Shown: one piece after another, positions 53,211-62,537 of the stretch
How the letters are laid out: the number at the start of each line of letters is the position of its first letter
How positions within the stretch are numbered: position 1 is the first letter of the stretch
Translations under genes and position numbers: made by a program
The notes under the pieces: generated by a model
Databases searched by the model: none
What the model saw: the letters and a program-made list of their open reading frames with translations, nothing else
What the model was told of the DNA's origin: nothing
Assembly: GCA_002359735.1 (NCBI GenBank)
Contig: DENS01000003.1
Coordinates: forward strand, 7,307-71,306
DNA from: Micavibrio sp. UBA2638
GTDB taxonomy: Bacteria; Pseudomonadota; Alphaproteobacteria; Micavibrionales; Micavibrionaceae
Direction: 5' to 3'
Length of the DNA: 64,000 bases

Positions 53211-54458
53211 CGTAAGGGCATCATCACCATCCCCGTCATTATCATGAAGAAAGGTATAGATCCCTTTGGCGGCGGCCACGCCGGTGGCAAAGCTGGCCTG
53301 CAATAAATAACCGCCGGTTGGCGCCTCCCAATCCAGCATTTCACCGGCAACAAAAACGCCGGGCATCGCCTGTAACATCAGATGATCGTCCACCATATCA
53401 AACCGAACGCCGCCCGCGCTGGATATTGCACGATCCAGTGAAAATGGCGCATGCACCCGCAACGGGCACGACTTGATCACATCTGCCAGCCTGCCGGGCG
53501 TATAGCTGCCCAGTTGTTTGCGATCAGAATTTTCCATGATGAAATTAATCGCGATGGGGGAAAGGTTCAGATATTTTTTCAGATAGTTCGAAAAAGACAA
53601 ACGCCCGCGCGGCACCTGCAGGCGCTGAACAACCTCTTCGCGGTTTAACCCCGGTTTTAGATCCACATACAGATCAGCGTACCCCTGCTGATTTACCTGT
53701 TTCCGCAGGGCCGAAGACAGCGCATAAATCGCCCCGCCTTCTATACCCTTTTCATCGATCATGGCCTCCCCCGGCACGCGCTGATCTTGAAATGTAACGG
53801 CGATGGATTTTAAGGGCTGGCCCGCAAAACGCTGGCGGAATAGATCGGACCAACCAACATGAAAACCGCAGTTTGACGCCTGCAATGGCGCGGCCATAAC
53901 CCCGTATTGTTTCAGGATATCCACCCATGATCCATCAGAGCCCAAACGCGGCCATGATGCACCGCCCAGCGCCAAAAGCGTGGCCCGGGCCTGTTTTTTT
54001 ACGCATCCATCCGGCCCGTCAAAGACCAGATGACCATCTTCGTCCCAGCCTTTCCAACAGTGATTTAAGTGAAAGATCACACCATAATCACGCAAGCGTG
54101 CCATCCATGCCCGCAATAACGGCGACGCCTTAAAACTTTCCGGGAAAACACGGCCGCTGGAACCAACAAAGGTATTCTGGCCCAAACCATGCGCCCAATC
54201 CCGCAAAGCATCGGGCGGAAAATCCGCAATCATTGGCCGCAAAACCTCTGCCTTATCGCCATAACGCCTGATAAAATTCTGCAAATCCTCGGAATGGGTC
54301 AAATTCAAACCGCCGCGCCCCGCCAATAAAAACTTGCGCGCCATGGACGGTTTGCGCTCATAGATTTCCACACTGCACCCCTTGGCGGCCAGAACTTCCG
54401 CGGCCATCAACCCCGCGGGGCCCGCGCCAATAATCGCAACCTTATTCAATTTAACCAA
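53202..54458 (-). CDS. HI0933-like flavoprotein (NAD(P)/FAD-dependent oxidoreductase)
   Basis: 418 residues. TTG at 54458 is chosen because GGAG lies exactly 6 nt upstream and the product then begins directly at the FAD-binding strand. An ATG at 54500 would add 14 unlikely residues. FAD motif IIGAGPAGLMAAEVLAAKG near 8-26, then the family signature RKFLLAGRGGLNLTHSE near 40, TLLALGGASWPRLGSDG near 160 and VAGEMLDWEAPTGGYLLQ near 375. Members of this family (TIGR03862-like) have no settled physiological substrate. Confidence 0.88.
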   Translation of the reverse strand: MVKLNKVAIIGAGPAGLMAAEVLAAKGCSVEIYERKPSMARKFLLAGRGGLNLTHSEDLQNFIRRYGDKAEVLRPMIADFPPDALRDWAHGLGQNTFVGSSGRVFPESFKASPLLRAWMARLRDYGVIFHLNHCWKGWDEDGHLVFDGPDGCVKKQARATLLALGGASWPRLGSDGSWVDILKQYGVMAAPLQASNCGFHVGWSDLFRQRFAGQPLKSIAVTFQDQRVPGEAMIDEKGIEGGAIYALSSALRKQVNQQGYADLYVDLKPGLNREEVVQRLQVPRGRLSFSNYLKKYLNLSPIAINFIMENSDRKQLGSYTPGRLADVIKSCPLRVHAPFSLDRAISSAGGVRFDMVDDHLMLQAMPGVFVAGEMLDWEAPTGGYLLQASFATGVAAAKGIYTFLHDNDGDGDDALTLT

Positions 54459-54607
54459 TACAAACTCCGCCCAGCTATTAGTAAGAAATACCGCGCCCAA
54501 TATACAGGACTTTACCTATGAATAAAGATGATTGAACCAGCGCGCCCTCAAATGGCCCCAAATGACGCAAGCGCGATCACCATCACCATCACCATATAGC
54601 CCATGAT

Positions 54608-55303
54608 TTAAAACAGGCGATCCTGCAACCATAAAATAGACGGATACGCCGCTAGCCAGATCCAGAAAAAACGGTTAAGCCCAAATAAAAACGCATTGGC
54701 CAAATGGAAACTGGCCGCCACCAACAAACCGGCCACAAGCGCCGCATGATGCAAAAGACACAATGGAAAAATAAGCTCAAAACCCATTACCGCCCATGAC
54801 ATCACGCGCAATAAAAGCGGATATCGCGCCCAGTTCCGAACGTGCTCGCTCACCGGATAGGCGGAAAAGGCAAAGACATCGCCAAGAGCGCGGCCATTGC
54901 GCCAATCGGCATTTACAATTTTCACCCACCCGGACATAAAATACGATAAGACAAGTTGTAGCCCCAGATATCCAAAGGCCAGTTCCTGCAATAATTGTGA
55001 TGGCAAAACATGCACCAGCGTTAAACACGACAAAACAAGCAGACCCATTCGGTCACTGCCGCCATTATAAGGCCCCTGATAGCGTTGCAAAATCAATACC
55101 GACAACGCAACAAGCCCTGCACAAACCCAAGGCGTTTGATACCCGGCCAACAATAACAGGCACAGAAAAATACGCGGTACAAACAACCATCGATCTTTTA
55201 CGCAAGCCCTGTCTTTAGGGCCGCTCAAATGTTCCGCACTGGCCTGCATAAACGCCAGTGCCAAAATAATTTCCGTTATGCGAATGGCCAGATCAAAATC
55301 CAT
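54608..55303 (-). CDS. HTTM-like membrane protein
   Basis: 231 residues, mostly membrane (about six helices). RYQGPYNGGSDRM near 74-86 and SGWVKIVNADWRNGRALGDVF near 124-145 match the HTTM family, the membrane part of vitamin-K-dependent carboxylase-like proteins. Bacterial HTTM proteins are typically encoded near DCC thiol-oxidoreductases, as here. Its ATG overlaps the previous stop (TAATG), so the three genes form one coupled operon. The carboxylase activity is not implied in this short form. Confidence 0.8.
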   Translation of the reverse strand: MDFDLAIRITEIILALAFMQASAEHLSGPKDRACVKDRWLFVPRIFLCLLLLAGYQTPWVCAGLVALSVLILQRYQGPYNGGSDRMGLLVLSCLTLVHVLPSQLLQELAFGYLGLQLVLSYFMSGWVKIVNADWRNGRALGDVFAFSAYPVSEHVRNWARYPLLLRVMSWAVMGFELIFPLCLLHHAALVAGLLVAASFHLANAFLFGLNRFFWIWLAAYPSILWLQDRLF

Positions 55304-55731
55304 TATCCCACCCCGTTACCACGCGGATATAAAGGGGAAATATAGCCCACATCTTTGCGGATTTCCTCGCCCTCCCGGTGAAGAAAAACCAGCCGGAATT
55401 GCAAGGCGTCATAACCGCCCTGATGTTTAACATCACGCCTAAGGCAATATTGAATTTGCCGCGCGCTGTGATCTTGCTCTCCGGCCATAATGCGTTCACT
55501 GCAACTAACCAGATATAACATTTCATTCCAATTCGGGTTCCACACCATGCGTTTTGCCATGGCGAAGATCGATAAATAACGCGGCCTTGGGCGGTATTCC
55601 TGCCAATCTGTTATAGGGGTTTCCCCTGTATCAAAAAGCCGGTATTCAATGCGCGGTGACGGGGCAATCATATCGAAAAACCGCCACGAGGGCACCAAGG
55701 CAGGCAACATTAATTTTAATCCCTGCCACAT
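55303..55731 (-). CDS. Hypothetical protein between DCC and HTTM genes
   Basis: 142 residues, soluble with a weakly hydrophobic start (LKLMLPALVPSWRFFDM). Basic-aromatic character (RYLSIFAMAKRMVWNPNWNEMLYLVSCSERIM). In HTTM/DCC loci a short protein of this kind often sits in between, so it is likely a genuine subunit. One start and one stop overlap its neighbours by one base. I know no named function. Confidence 0.7.
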   Translation of the reverse strand: MWQGLKLMLPALVPSWRFFDMIAPSPRIEYRLFDTGETPITDWQEYRPRPRYLSIFAMAKRMVWNPNWNEMLYLVSCSERIMAGEQDHSARQIQYCLRRDVKHQGGYDALQFRLVFLHREGEEIRKDVGYISPLYPRGNGVG

Positions 55732-56144
55732 TATTTACCACCAATCCATGATGTTCGGCCCGTTCCCAGATTATCAATCCGTGATTTACCCAGAAGCCAC
55801 AGCGCAACATTGCGCCCGTCACGCAACAAAGGATACAAAAATTTTGCACCTTTTTCCGATTGAAAAACATGATAATTCATACGGTTAAACAGGCCCGACC
55901 GCGTGGACAGCAAAGCCAGAACATGAATGGCCTCAGCCCCGTAATATATTTTGCCCTGCATTTTCACCACCATACCCTGATCAATATCCAACCCCATAGC
56001 CGTGATATCATCCATCAAGGCAGACGGGCGCCGTGCATCCACCAATTCAATATCCCCGGCCGATTTTTTCAAACGGACCATCCGGCAATAATGGCGGCAA
56101 AACGGGCATTCCCCATCATAAACAATCTGTATTGTCTCTGTCAT
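55731..56144 (-). CDS. DCC family thiol-disulfide oxidoreductase (DUF393)
   Basis: 137 residues from ATG 56144, with AAGGA 7 nt upstream. The frame opens six codons earlier. The family motif YDGECPFCRHYCRMVR holds the DGxCxxC active site near residues 11-17. IELVDARRP and QGKIYYGAEAIHVL are conserved. It is thioredoxin-like and cytosolic, and first in the DCC, unknown, HTTM operon. It presumably supplies reducing or oxidising equivalents to the membrane protein. Confidence 0.88.
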   Translation of the reverse strand: MTETIQIVYDGECPFCRHYCRMVRLKKSAGDIELVDARRPSALMDDITAMGLDIDQGMVVKMQGKIYYGAEAIHVLALLSTRSGLFNRMNYHVFQSEKGAKFLYPLLRDGRNVALWLLGKSRIDNLGTGRTSWIGGK

Positions 56145-56251
56145 GTCCTTGTCCTTGTTCATCCGTTAGCCCGCGGTTTTAAATTTGAATTTTGAAGCCC
56201 GCCTGAATGCGATTATACTGTATCACACCGGTTAGGACAGGAATGACAAAA

Positions 56252-57232
56252 ATGAATACAGACTTCAAATGGTCGGGCCGTGATGACCCCGAAGACGGCG
56301 AAACCGCAAAACGCTGGCACCATATTATACAAGATGGCACAAAGGGGCAGGGAAAGGATGGCAGCAAAGATAACAATGATCTGACCCTGCTGGGGTTTGC
56401 GTGCGATATTGGCATCGCCCGCAATAAGGGGCGCACCGGCGCCGCCCAGGCCCCGAACACCTTACGAAAAAATCTGGCCAACCTGGCCTGGCACGGCGCG
56501 GGACGGCTATCAGATGCCGGAAATATTGGCATGGCCGCCGGTGATAATGCCCTTACCGATGATGTTTTGCATCAAGCGCAAACGGATCTGGGGAACCGCA
56601 CCGCCCAGCTGTTAAACAACGGATCGAAAGTTTTAATTCTGGGCGGCGGCCATGAAACCGCAGCGGGCAGCTTCTACGGCCTGCACCAGCATTGCAAAAA
56701 CACAAATATCGGTATTATTAATCTGGATGCCCATTTTGACATCCGATTGGTGGGGGATAATGGTATTTCCTCTGGCACGCCTTTTACACAAATTCGCGAC
56801 CTATTAACCGCTGGAAACCAATCCTTTCATTACATGGCCCTGGGCATTACACAAACCGGCAATACAAGGGCCTTATTTGACCGCGCCACCGATTGGGGCG
56901 TGGATTATATGCTTGATACGCAAATGACCGCCGCCAATATGCCCAATATCTTGCGTATGATTGACCGGTTTTTGAAAAAAATTGATGTTCTTTATCTGAC
57001 CCTGGATCTGGATGTATTGCCACATTGGCAAATGCCCGCCGTTAGCGCACCCTCCGGGCGCGGCGTTGATATGCATATTATTGAAACGATCATCACCCAT
57101 ATCGGCAAAACAGCGCAGGCATGGCCGCTTTCCGATGTCGTGGAATTTAATCCGTCACTGGATAACGATGGACGCGCCGCACGCACGGCGGCATGCCTGA
57201 TTGACACACTGGCGCGCGCGATGCTGGGCTAA
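56252..57232 (+). CDS. hutG: Formimidoylglutamase (arginase family)
   Basis: 326 residues. ATG 56252 is taken for AGGA 9 nt upstream. An ATG three codons earlier touches the site. Dinuclear Mn ligands: GGGHE near 133, NLDAHFDIR near 163, DLDVLP near 260 and VEFNP near 300. DIGIARNKGRTGAAQAPNTLR is the N-terminal arginase-family signature. The position opposite hutU-hutH-hutI makes formimidoylglutamase, the last step releasing glutamate and formamide, the natural assignment over agmatinase. Confidence 0.9.
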   Translation: MNTDFKWSGRDDPEDGETAKRWHHIIQDGTKGQGKDGSKDNNDLTLLGFACDIGIARNKGRTGAAQAPNTLRKNLANLAWHGAGRLSDAGNIGMAAGDNALTDDVLHQAQTDLGNRTAQLLNNGSKVLILGGGHETAAGSFYGLHQHCKNTNIGIINLDAHFDIRLVGDNGISSGTPFTQIRDLLTAGNQSFHYMALGITQTGNTRALFDRATDWGVDYMLDTQMTAANMPNILRMIDRFLKKIDVLYLTLDLDVLPHWQMPAVSAPSGRGVDMHIIETIITHIGKTAQAWPLSDVVEFNPSLDNDGRAARTAACLIDTLARAMLG

Positions 57233-57273
57233 AAAGGGTCAATAACGGCCATCGCCGGCCGGTTTAACCCTTT
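57233..57273. terminator. Bidirectional-type terminator between hutG and hutU
   Basis: AAAGGGT (57233-57239) pairs with ACCCTTT (57267-57273) around an inner GGCC/GGCC stem. On the minus strand the 3' side is ACCCTTTTTAG (T5), on the plus strand ACCCTTTAGG (T3). It overlaps the hutU stop codon. Confidence 0.7.
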
Positions 57274-58955
57274 AGGATAGCGCCTAAATTTAATTCATGC
57301 TCTCGGGCGCATTGTTTGGCAATGTCATATCCGGCATCGGCGTGGCGCATCACCCCGGTGGCCGGATCATTCCATAGCACGCGTTCCAGCCTTTTCGCGG
57401 CCTCGGGCGTACCATCGGCACAAATCACCATACCGGAATGCTGGGAATACCCCATACCGACCCCGCCGCCATGATGCAGCGATACCCATGTCGCGCCGCT
57501 GGCCGTGTTCAACAGCGCATTCAACAGCGGCCAGTCCGAAACGGCGTCTGATCCATCCATCATAGATTCTGTCTCACGGTTCGGGGAGGCCACAGAACCG
57601 CTATCCAAATGGTCGCGGCCAATAACAACCGGGGCGCTGAGTTCTCCATTGGCGACCATGTCATTAAACGCCAGCCCCAAACGGTGGCGATCACCCAGAC
57701 CGACCCAACAAATGCGGGCGGGCAGGCCTTGAAAAGCAATGCGGTCCCGCGCCATATCCAGCCAATGGTGCAATTGTTTATTATCCGGCAAAATTTCTTT
57801 CACTTTTTGATCTGTTTTATAAATATCTTCCGGGTCCCCCGATAAGGCGGCCCACCGAAATGGCCCTATCCCGCGGCAAAATAACGGCCGTATATAGGCG
57901 GGGACAAATCCGGGGAAATTAAAGGCCTTGTCATATCCCTCATCAAAAGCGACCTGACGAATATTATTGCCGTAATCAACGGTGGGCACGCCCATCTCGG
58001 AAAAGGCCACCATGGCCTCCACTTGTTTGCGCATACTTTTTCGGGCCTCGCGCTCCACCAGTTTCGGATCACTTTCCTGCCGCTCAAACCATTGCGCCAC
58101 GCTCCACCCCTCTGGCAGATACCCATGCACAGGATCATGGGCAGAGGTTTGATCGGTGACCAAATCGGGCCGTACCCCGCGCTTTAACAACTCAGGAAAA
58201 ATCTCGGCGGCATTGCCAACCAGACCGACCGATTTTGCCTCTCCGGCGGCCGTCCATTTTTCAATCATTGTCAAGGCGGCATCAAGGCTATGTGTTTTTT
58301 CATCGACATAGCGGGTACGCAGGCGGAAATCAATTTTTTCCTCATTACACTCCACGGCCAGACAGCACGCCCCGGCCATAACGGCCGCCAATGGCTGGGC
58401 ACCGCCCATACCGCCAAGGCCGCCTGTTAAAATCCATTTTCCTGTCAGGTCGCCGCCATAATGTTGGCGCCCGGCCTCGGCAAAGGTTTCATACGTGCCC
58501 TGCACAATGCCCTGCGTGCCTATATAGATCCAGCTGCCCGCTGTCATTTGGCCATACATCATCAAACCGGCCTGATCCAGTTTGTTAAAATGATCCCAAT
58601 TCGCCCAGTTTGGCACCAGATTGGAATTGGCGATCAAAACGCGCGGCGCATCTGCATGCGTTTGAAAAACCCCAACAGGTTTCCCCGATTGCACAAGCAA
58701 GGTCTGGTCTGCATCCAGATTTTTCAACTCCTCTACGATTTGGTCAAAATCCGCCCATGTCCGCGCTGCCCGGCCAATACCGCCATACACCACCAACTCA
58801 TGCGGATTTTCGGCCACATCGGGGTCCAGATTATTCATCAACATCCGCAGCGGCGCCTCGCTGAGCCATGATTTGGCGCTGAGCTGATTTCCGCGCGGCG
58901 CCCGAATTTCGCGGCTGTTATGCCGCATCTTTGACTGACTTGTTGATCCCATCAT
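57264..58955 (-). CDS. hutU: Urocanate hydratase
   Basis: 563 residues, usual length (about 555-565). Landmarks: VYGGIGRAARTWADFD near 54, GKPVGVFQTHADAPRVLIANSNLVPNWANWDHF (in part, 85-118), the NAD loop GGLGGMGGAQPLAA near 178, VECNEEKI near 202 and SLHHGGGVGMGYSQHSG near 490. Active-site Cys region CWVGLGDRHRLG near 420. Second step of histidine degradation (urocanate to imidazolonepropionate). GGGAG precedes the ATG. It lies 24 nt after hutH in the hutI-hutH-hutU operon. Confidence 0.97.
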   Translation of the reverse strand: MMGSTSQSKMRHNSREIRAPRGNQLSAKSWLSEAPLRMLMNNLDPDVAENPHELVVYGGIGRAARTWADFDQIVEELKNLDADQTLLVQSGKPVGVFQTHADAPRVLIANSNLVPNWANWDHFNKLDQAGLMMYGQMTAGSWIYIGTQGIVQGTYETFAEAGRQHYGGDLTGKWILTGGLGGMGGAQPLAAVMAGACCLAVECNEEKIDFRLRTRYVDEKTHSLDAALTMIEKWTAAGEAKSVGLVGNAAEIFPELLKRGVRPDLVTDQTSAHDPVHGYLPEGWSVAQWFERQESDPKLVEREARKSMRKQVEAMVAFSEMGVPTVDYGNNIRQVAFDEGYDKAFNFPGFVPAYIRPLFCRGIGPFRWAALSGDPEDIYKTDQKVKEILPDNKQLHHWLDMARDRIAFQGLPARICWVGLGDRHRLGLAFNDMVANGELSAPVVIGRDHLDSGSVASPNRETESMMDGSDAVSDWPLLNALLNTASGATWVSLHHGGGVGMGYSQHSGMVICADGTPEAAKRLERVLWNDPATGVMRHADAGYDIAKQCAREHELNLGAILKG

Positions 58956-58979
58956 TATTCTCCCTTTGATGTTATATCT

Positions 58980-60536
58980 TTATGAATCGGACAGCACCGG
59001 CAAAACGCCCTCACCGGCGGCATTTTTTAACGTTCCAGAACGCACCAGCGCCGCCGCCGATTCCAGATCAGGCGCAAGATAGCGATCTTCGGCAATGGCC
59101 GGCACCGCACCGCGCAAAATATCAATGGCCCCTTGCAGAGTTGCACTGGTTTTTAACGGCGCACGAAAATCAATGCCCTGCGTGGCAGTTATCGCCTCAA
59201 TCCCGATAATCATATCCAAATTATCCGCCATATCCAATAAACGGCGCGCGGCATGCGTAGCCATAGAGACATGATCTTCCTGATTGGCCGAGGTTGGAAT
59301 AGAATCAATCGAGGCCGGAGCCGCCTTTTGCTTATTCTCACTCATCAATGCCGCGGAGCTCACCTCCGCGATCATCAAGCCCGAATGCAGCCCGGGTTCC
59401 GGTGATAAAAAGGCCGGCAATCCATAATTCAATGCCGGATCTACCATCAACGCAATGCGGCGCTGGGCGATTGATCCGGTTTCCGCCAGCGCCAGCGCAA
59501 TCATATCGGCGGCAAAGGCCACCGGTTCGGCATGAAAATTACCGCCGGATACAATTGATCCATCAGACAGAATCAGCGGGTTATCCGTGACCGCATTGGC
59601 CTCGCGCTGTAATGTGGTTCCGGCCTGACGCAGCATATCAATGACCGCGCCCATCACCTGAGGCTGACACCGTATACAATACGGGTCCTGCACGCGGGTA
59701 TCATCATCCAGATGCGAATTGCGGATATCAGAGCCGTCGATTAAGGTCCGCAAAGCGGCCGCCGCCTCAATCTGCCCCAACTGCCCGCGCAGGCTGTGAA
59801 TTTCAGGATGAAACGGCGCAGAAGACCCCATCGCCGCATCCGTCGACAACGCCCCCGTAACCAGTGCGCTTTGCATGGAATTCCAGGCCCGAAACAGCCC
59901 GGCCAGCGCCAAAGCCGTTGAAACCTGCGTGCCATTAATCATGGCCAGTCCTTCTTTCGCGCCCAGAACAACGGGGCGCAAGCCCGCCTGTTTCAATGCA
60001 TCCCCACCGCGCATGCGTTTTGCTTTATACACGGCCTCGCCCTCACCAATCATCACGGCGGCCAGATGTGCCAGCGGCGCCAAATCACCCGATGCCCCAA
60101 CAGACCCTTTTTCCGGTATAACCGGCATAACCCCTTTCTCCAGCATGGATTGCAACAGCTCCAGCAGCTCCCACCGCACGCCCGATGCCCCGCGGCCCAA
60201 TGACAACATCTTCAATACAATCACCAGGCGTACAATCGAATCCTCCAGCGGCGCCCCGACCCCACAACAATGTGAGAGAATCAAATTCCGCTGCAGGGTT
60301 GCCGTATCGTCTTTGGGAATTTTGATATGGGCCAGCTTGCCAAAGCCGGTATTGATCCCGTAAATCGCAGTCTCTGCCATGGCGGCCTGTTGTACGCGGG
60401 CGGCATTGTCTTCAATCACCGCCTGAAAAGACGGGTCAATTCGAACGGCAAGCCCGGACCGGTAAATATTTTCCAAATCTGATAACGTCACGTGCCCGGG
60501 ACTGATGATCATATTCTGATTGGTCTTCATAGTCAT
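58980..60536 (-). CDS. hutH: Histidine ammonia-lyase
   Basis: 518 residues, normal length. The MIO-forming Ala-Ser-Gly is in GSVGASGDLAPLAH near 146-158. YGINTGFGKLA near 59 and SANQEDHVSM near 425 are conserved. ATG 60536 is preferred because it overlaps the hutI stop as ATGA and GGAG lies 7 nt upstream. An ATG two codons earlier is possible. It converts histidine to urocanate. Second gene of the hut operon. Confidence 0.96.
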   Translation of the reverse strand: MTMKTNQNMIISPGHVTLSDLENIYRSGLAVRIDPSFQAVIEDNAARVQQAAMAETAIYGINTGFGKLAHIKIPKDDTATLQRNLILSHCCGVGAPLEDSIVRLVIVLKMLSLGRGASGVRWELLELLQSMLEKGVMPVIPEKGSVGASGDLAPLAHLAAVMIGEGEAVYKAKRMRGGDALKQAGLRPVVLGAKEGLAMINGTQVSTALALAGLFRAWNSMQSALVTGALSTDAAMGSSAPFHPEIHSLRGQLGQIEAAAALRTLIDGSDIRNSHLDDDTRVQDPYCIRCQPQVMGAVIDMLRQAGTTLQREANAVTDNPLILSDGSIVSGGNFHAEPVAFAADMIALALAETGSIAQRRIALMVDPALNYGLPAFLSPEPGLHSGLMIAEVSSAALMSENKQKAAPASIDSIPTSANQEDHVSMATHAARRLLDMADNLDMIIGIEAITATQGIDFRAPLKTSATLQGAIDILRGAVPAIAEDRYLAPDLESAAALVRSGTLKNAAGEGVLPVLSDS

Positions 60537-61747
60537 ACCCATTCTCCGATGATGCGCTGATGCAATGGATTAAAACCAATGCGATACGATAATTCCGCAG
60601 GGTGATCACAATTCCAGACGGCCAGTTCCGCGCGTTTGCCTATATCCAGCGTTCCAACCTGATCATCAATGCCCAGTGCCTTGGCCCCGTTGCGGGTCAC
60701 ACCGGCCAAGGCCTCCTCCGGGGTCAGACGAAACAACGTGGTGGCCATATTCATCGCCAGCAATAATGATGTCATGGGGGAACTGCCGGGGTTGCAATCA
60801 CTGGCCAGTGCCATTGGCACACCGGCCTGACGCAAACCTTCAATCGGCGGTTTTTGGCTTTCGCGCAAGGTATAAAACGCCCCCGGCAAAATCACCGCGA
60901 CTGTGCCGCCCCGTTTCATGGCGGTGATGCCCTGATCATCCAGATATTCCAGATGATCGGCAGACAGGGCGCTATAACGGCCCGCCGCCATGGCCGCCCC
61001 GTTCTGGTTTGACAACTGCTCGGCATGGATTTTCACTGGCAAGCCCAGATCACGGGCCTTATCAAAAACCCGCGCCACCTGATCGGCGGTAAAGGCTATA
61101 TTTTCACAAAACGCATCCACCGCGTCTATCAGCCCCTCCTGATACCCTTGTTCCAGGGCAGGCAGGCAAATCTGGTCGATATAATCATCTGCGCGGCCCT
61201 TATATTCCTCAGGCAAGGCATGGGCCCCCAAATAGGTTGTTATGACCCGGATAGGTCTAAGCAGCCCTAATTTACGGGCAACGCGGAGCATTTTCAGCTC
61301 ATCTTCTATGCTAAGGCCATAACCGGATTTAATCTCTATCGTCCCGGTGCCTTCCGCTAGAAAGGCGTCCAAACGGGGCAAGGCTTGTTGCAGTAAGTCA
61401 TCCTCACTGGCGGCGCGTGTATCGCGAACGGTTGATACAATCCCGCCGCCCGCACGCGCAATATCTTCGTAACTGGCACCATTAAGGCGCATTTCAAATT
61501 CCACCGCGCGGTTACCGCCATGCACGATATGGGTGTGGCAATCAATCAGGGCGGGACTAACCAGCCGGCCTTGTAAATCATGTTGCGGATAGTCATGGTA
61601 TATGGCGGGCAGGTCCGATGAATCGCCGATCCATTCAATCATACCGTCTTTTACAACCAGGGCAGCATCATGCATCAGGCCATAGGGCGCGGCACTGTCT
61701 GCGCGCATGGTCACCGCCGATATATTCTGAAGAATAAAAGATTTCAC
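60533..61747 (-). CDS. hutI: Imidazolonepropionase
   Basis: 404 residues from GTG 61747, set by AGGG 7 nt upstream. An ATG at 61819 is in frame but would add 24 residues not found in the family (about 405). Metal ligands: DCHTHIVHGG near 68, IKIHAEQLS near 242, ASDCNPG near 320. YGLSIEDELKMLR near 147 is also conserved. Third enzyme, hydrolysing imidazolonepropionate to formiminoglutamate, which hutG then uses. First gene of hutI-hutH-hutU. No hutC regulator lies in the window. Confidence 0.95.
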   Translation of the reverse strand: MKSFILQNISAVTMRADSAAPYGLMHDAALVVKDGMIEWIGDSSDLPAIYHDYPQHDLQGRLVSPALIDCHTHIVHGGNRAVEFEMRLNGASYEDIARAGGGIVSTVRDTRAASEDDLLQQALPRLDAFLAEGTGTIEIKSGYGLSIEDELKMLRVARKLGLLRPIRVITTYLGAHALPEEYKGRADDYIDQICLPALEQGYQEGLIDAVDAFCENIAFTADQVARVFDKARDLGLPVKIHAEQLSNQNGAAMAAGRYSALSADHLEYLDDQGITAMKRGGTVAVILPGAFYTLRESQKPPIEGLRQAGVPMALASDCNPGSSPMTSLLLAMNMATTLFRLTPEEALAGVTRNGAKALGIDDQVGTLDIGKRAELAVWNCDHPAELSYRIGFNPLHQRIIGEWV

Positions 61748-61885
61748 AATGTGTCCCTGATCTATTTTTTTGTTAATTTTAGGCGCTCGGGCACAAAAAG
61801 CAACCAATAGAATAATCAATCATAACAGGGCGCTATAAACGCGATAAACCGGGCCTTGCGTAGGAATGGCGGTCAGGGCTTGCTG

Positions 61886-62248
61886 TTACGCTGAAGGCAA
61901 CAACCATTCCCAGTTTAATCTGGCAGGGTTTTCAATATACGAATCAGGCCGCGCCAGAACATTTTGTAAATACGCTTTGCCGATCACCCATTTTCCATCG
62001 CATTGACAATTGCCGCACGCGCTATGCGCGCGGCATACCAGCTTCCCATTCTCAATGCTCAAAACATGGCTGTCTTCGTTCCGGGCGGCGCCTTCAATCA
62101 AGACCTCAACCAGGCGGTTCGCGCTGCAGGTTTTGGCCGTTCCCAATATCTGCTTAAAGGGGAAACGGTCTTTGTTATGATCCAGGGCGCTGTTACAAAT
62201 CTCAACATAACGCTGCATCAAATTATCTGCGGATTGGTTGTTCATCAT
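61886..62248 (-). CDS. Hypothetical Cys-containing small protein
   Basis: 120 residues, no signal peptide or membrane helix. The middle has a cluster CRAHSACGNCQCDGKW (four cysteines and a His near 73-86), which could bind a metal, plus a lone Cys near 18 and CSANR near 41. No known zinc-finger spacing was recognised. There is no good ribosome-binding site. It is a single gene upstream of hutI in the same direction but 138 nt away. Confidence 0.55.
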   Translation of the reverse strand: MMNNQSADNLMQRYVEICNSALDHNKDRFPFKQILGTAKTCSANRLVEVLIEGAARNEDSHVLSIENGKLVCRAHSACGNCQCDGKWVIGKAYLQNVLARPDSYIENPARLNWEWLLPSA

Positions 62249-62390
62249 AATCAGACCAAAAATAAAATACCTTCATAAAAAACAAGTTCATGCTGACCGA
62301 TTTATGCATTATTGAACTTGACCGACATCAATTTCATTGAAATCAGATATCCGCTATGGTTATAAAGAATAAAACAACCGTGAAGATGCT

Positions 62391-62534
62391 ATGATTTTTG
62401 AGAAGCTGAAAAATTTTAAGAAACCCGGAAAGCACATGTTTTGGGCCTGGGTTGGGTATCAAACAGTAAAGGGGACGCTCACGACCTCTTTAATCTGGAT
62501 TCCCCTGATTTACGCTTATTTTCATCACGCCTGA
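62391..62534 (+). CDS. 47-residue membrane protein
   Basis: A short frame: a basic start (MIFEKLKNFKKPGKH), then an aromatic-rich hydrophobic stretch (HMFWAWVGYQTVKG) and one helix (TTSLIWIPLIYAYFHHA). The positive-inside start and single helix look like a genuine small membrane protein. It is convergent with the CPBP-like gene, whose stop is 3 nt away. GAAG precedes the ATG, a weak site. Confidence 0.5.
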   Translation: MIFEKLKNFKKPGKHMFWAWVGYQTVKGTLTTSLIWIPLIYAYFHHA

Positions 62535-62537
62535 TTG

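Noticed and set aside
54548..54604. 18-residue Met/Val-rich hydrophobic peptide after the HTTM gene (MGYMVMVMVIALASFGAI)
   Set aside because: It starts 3 nt after the stop and is hydrophobic, but no ribosome-binding site is visible and the GTGATG run is simple repeat sequence.
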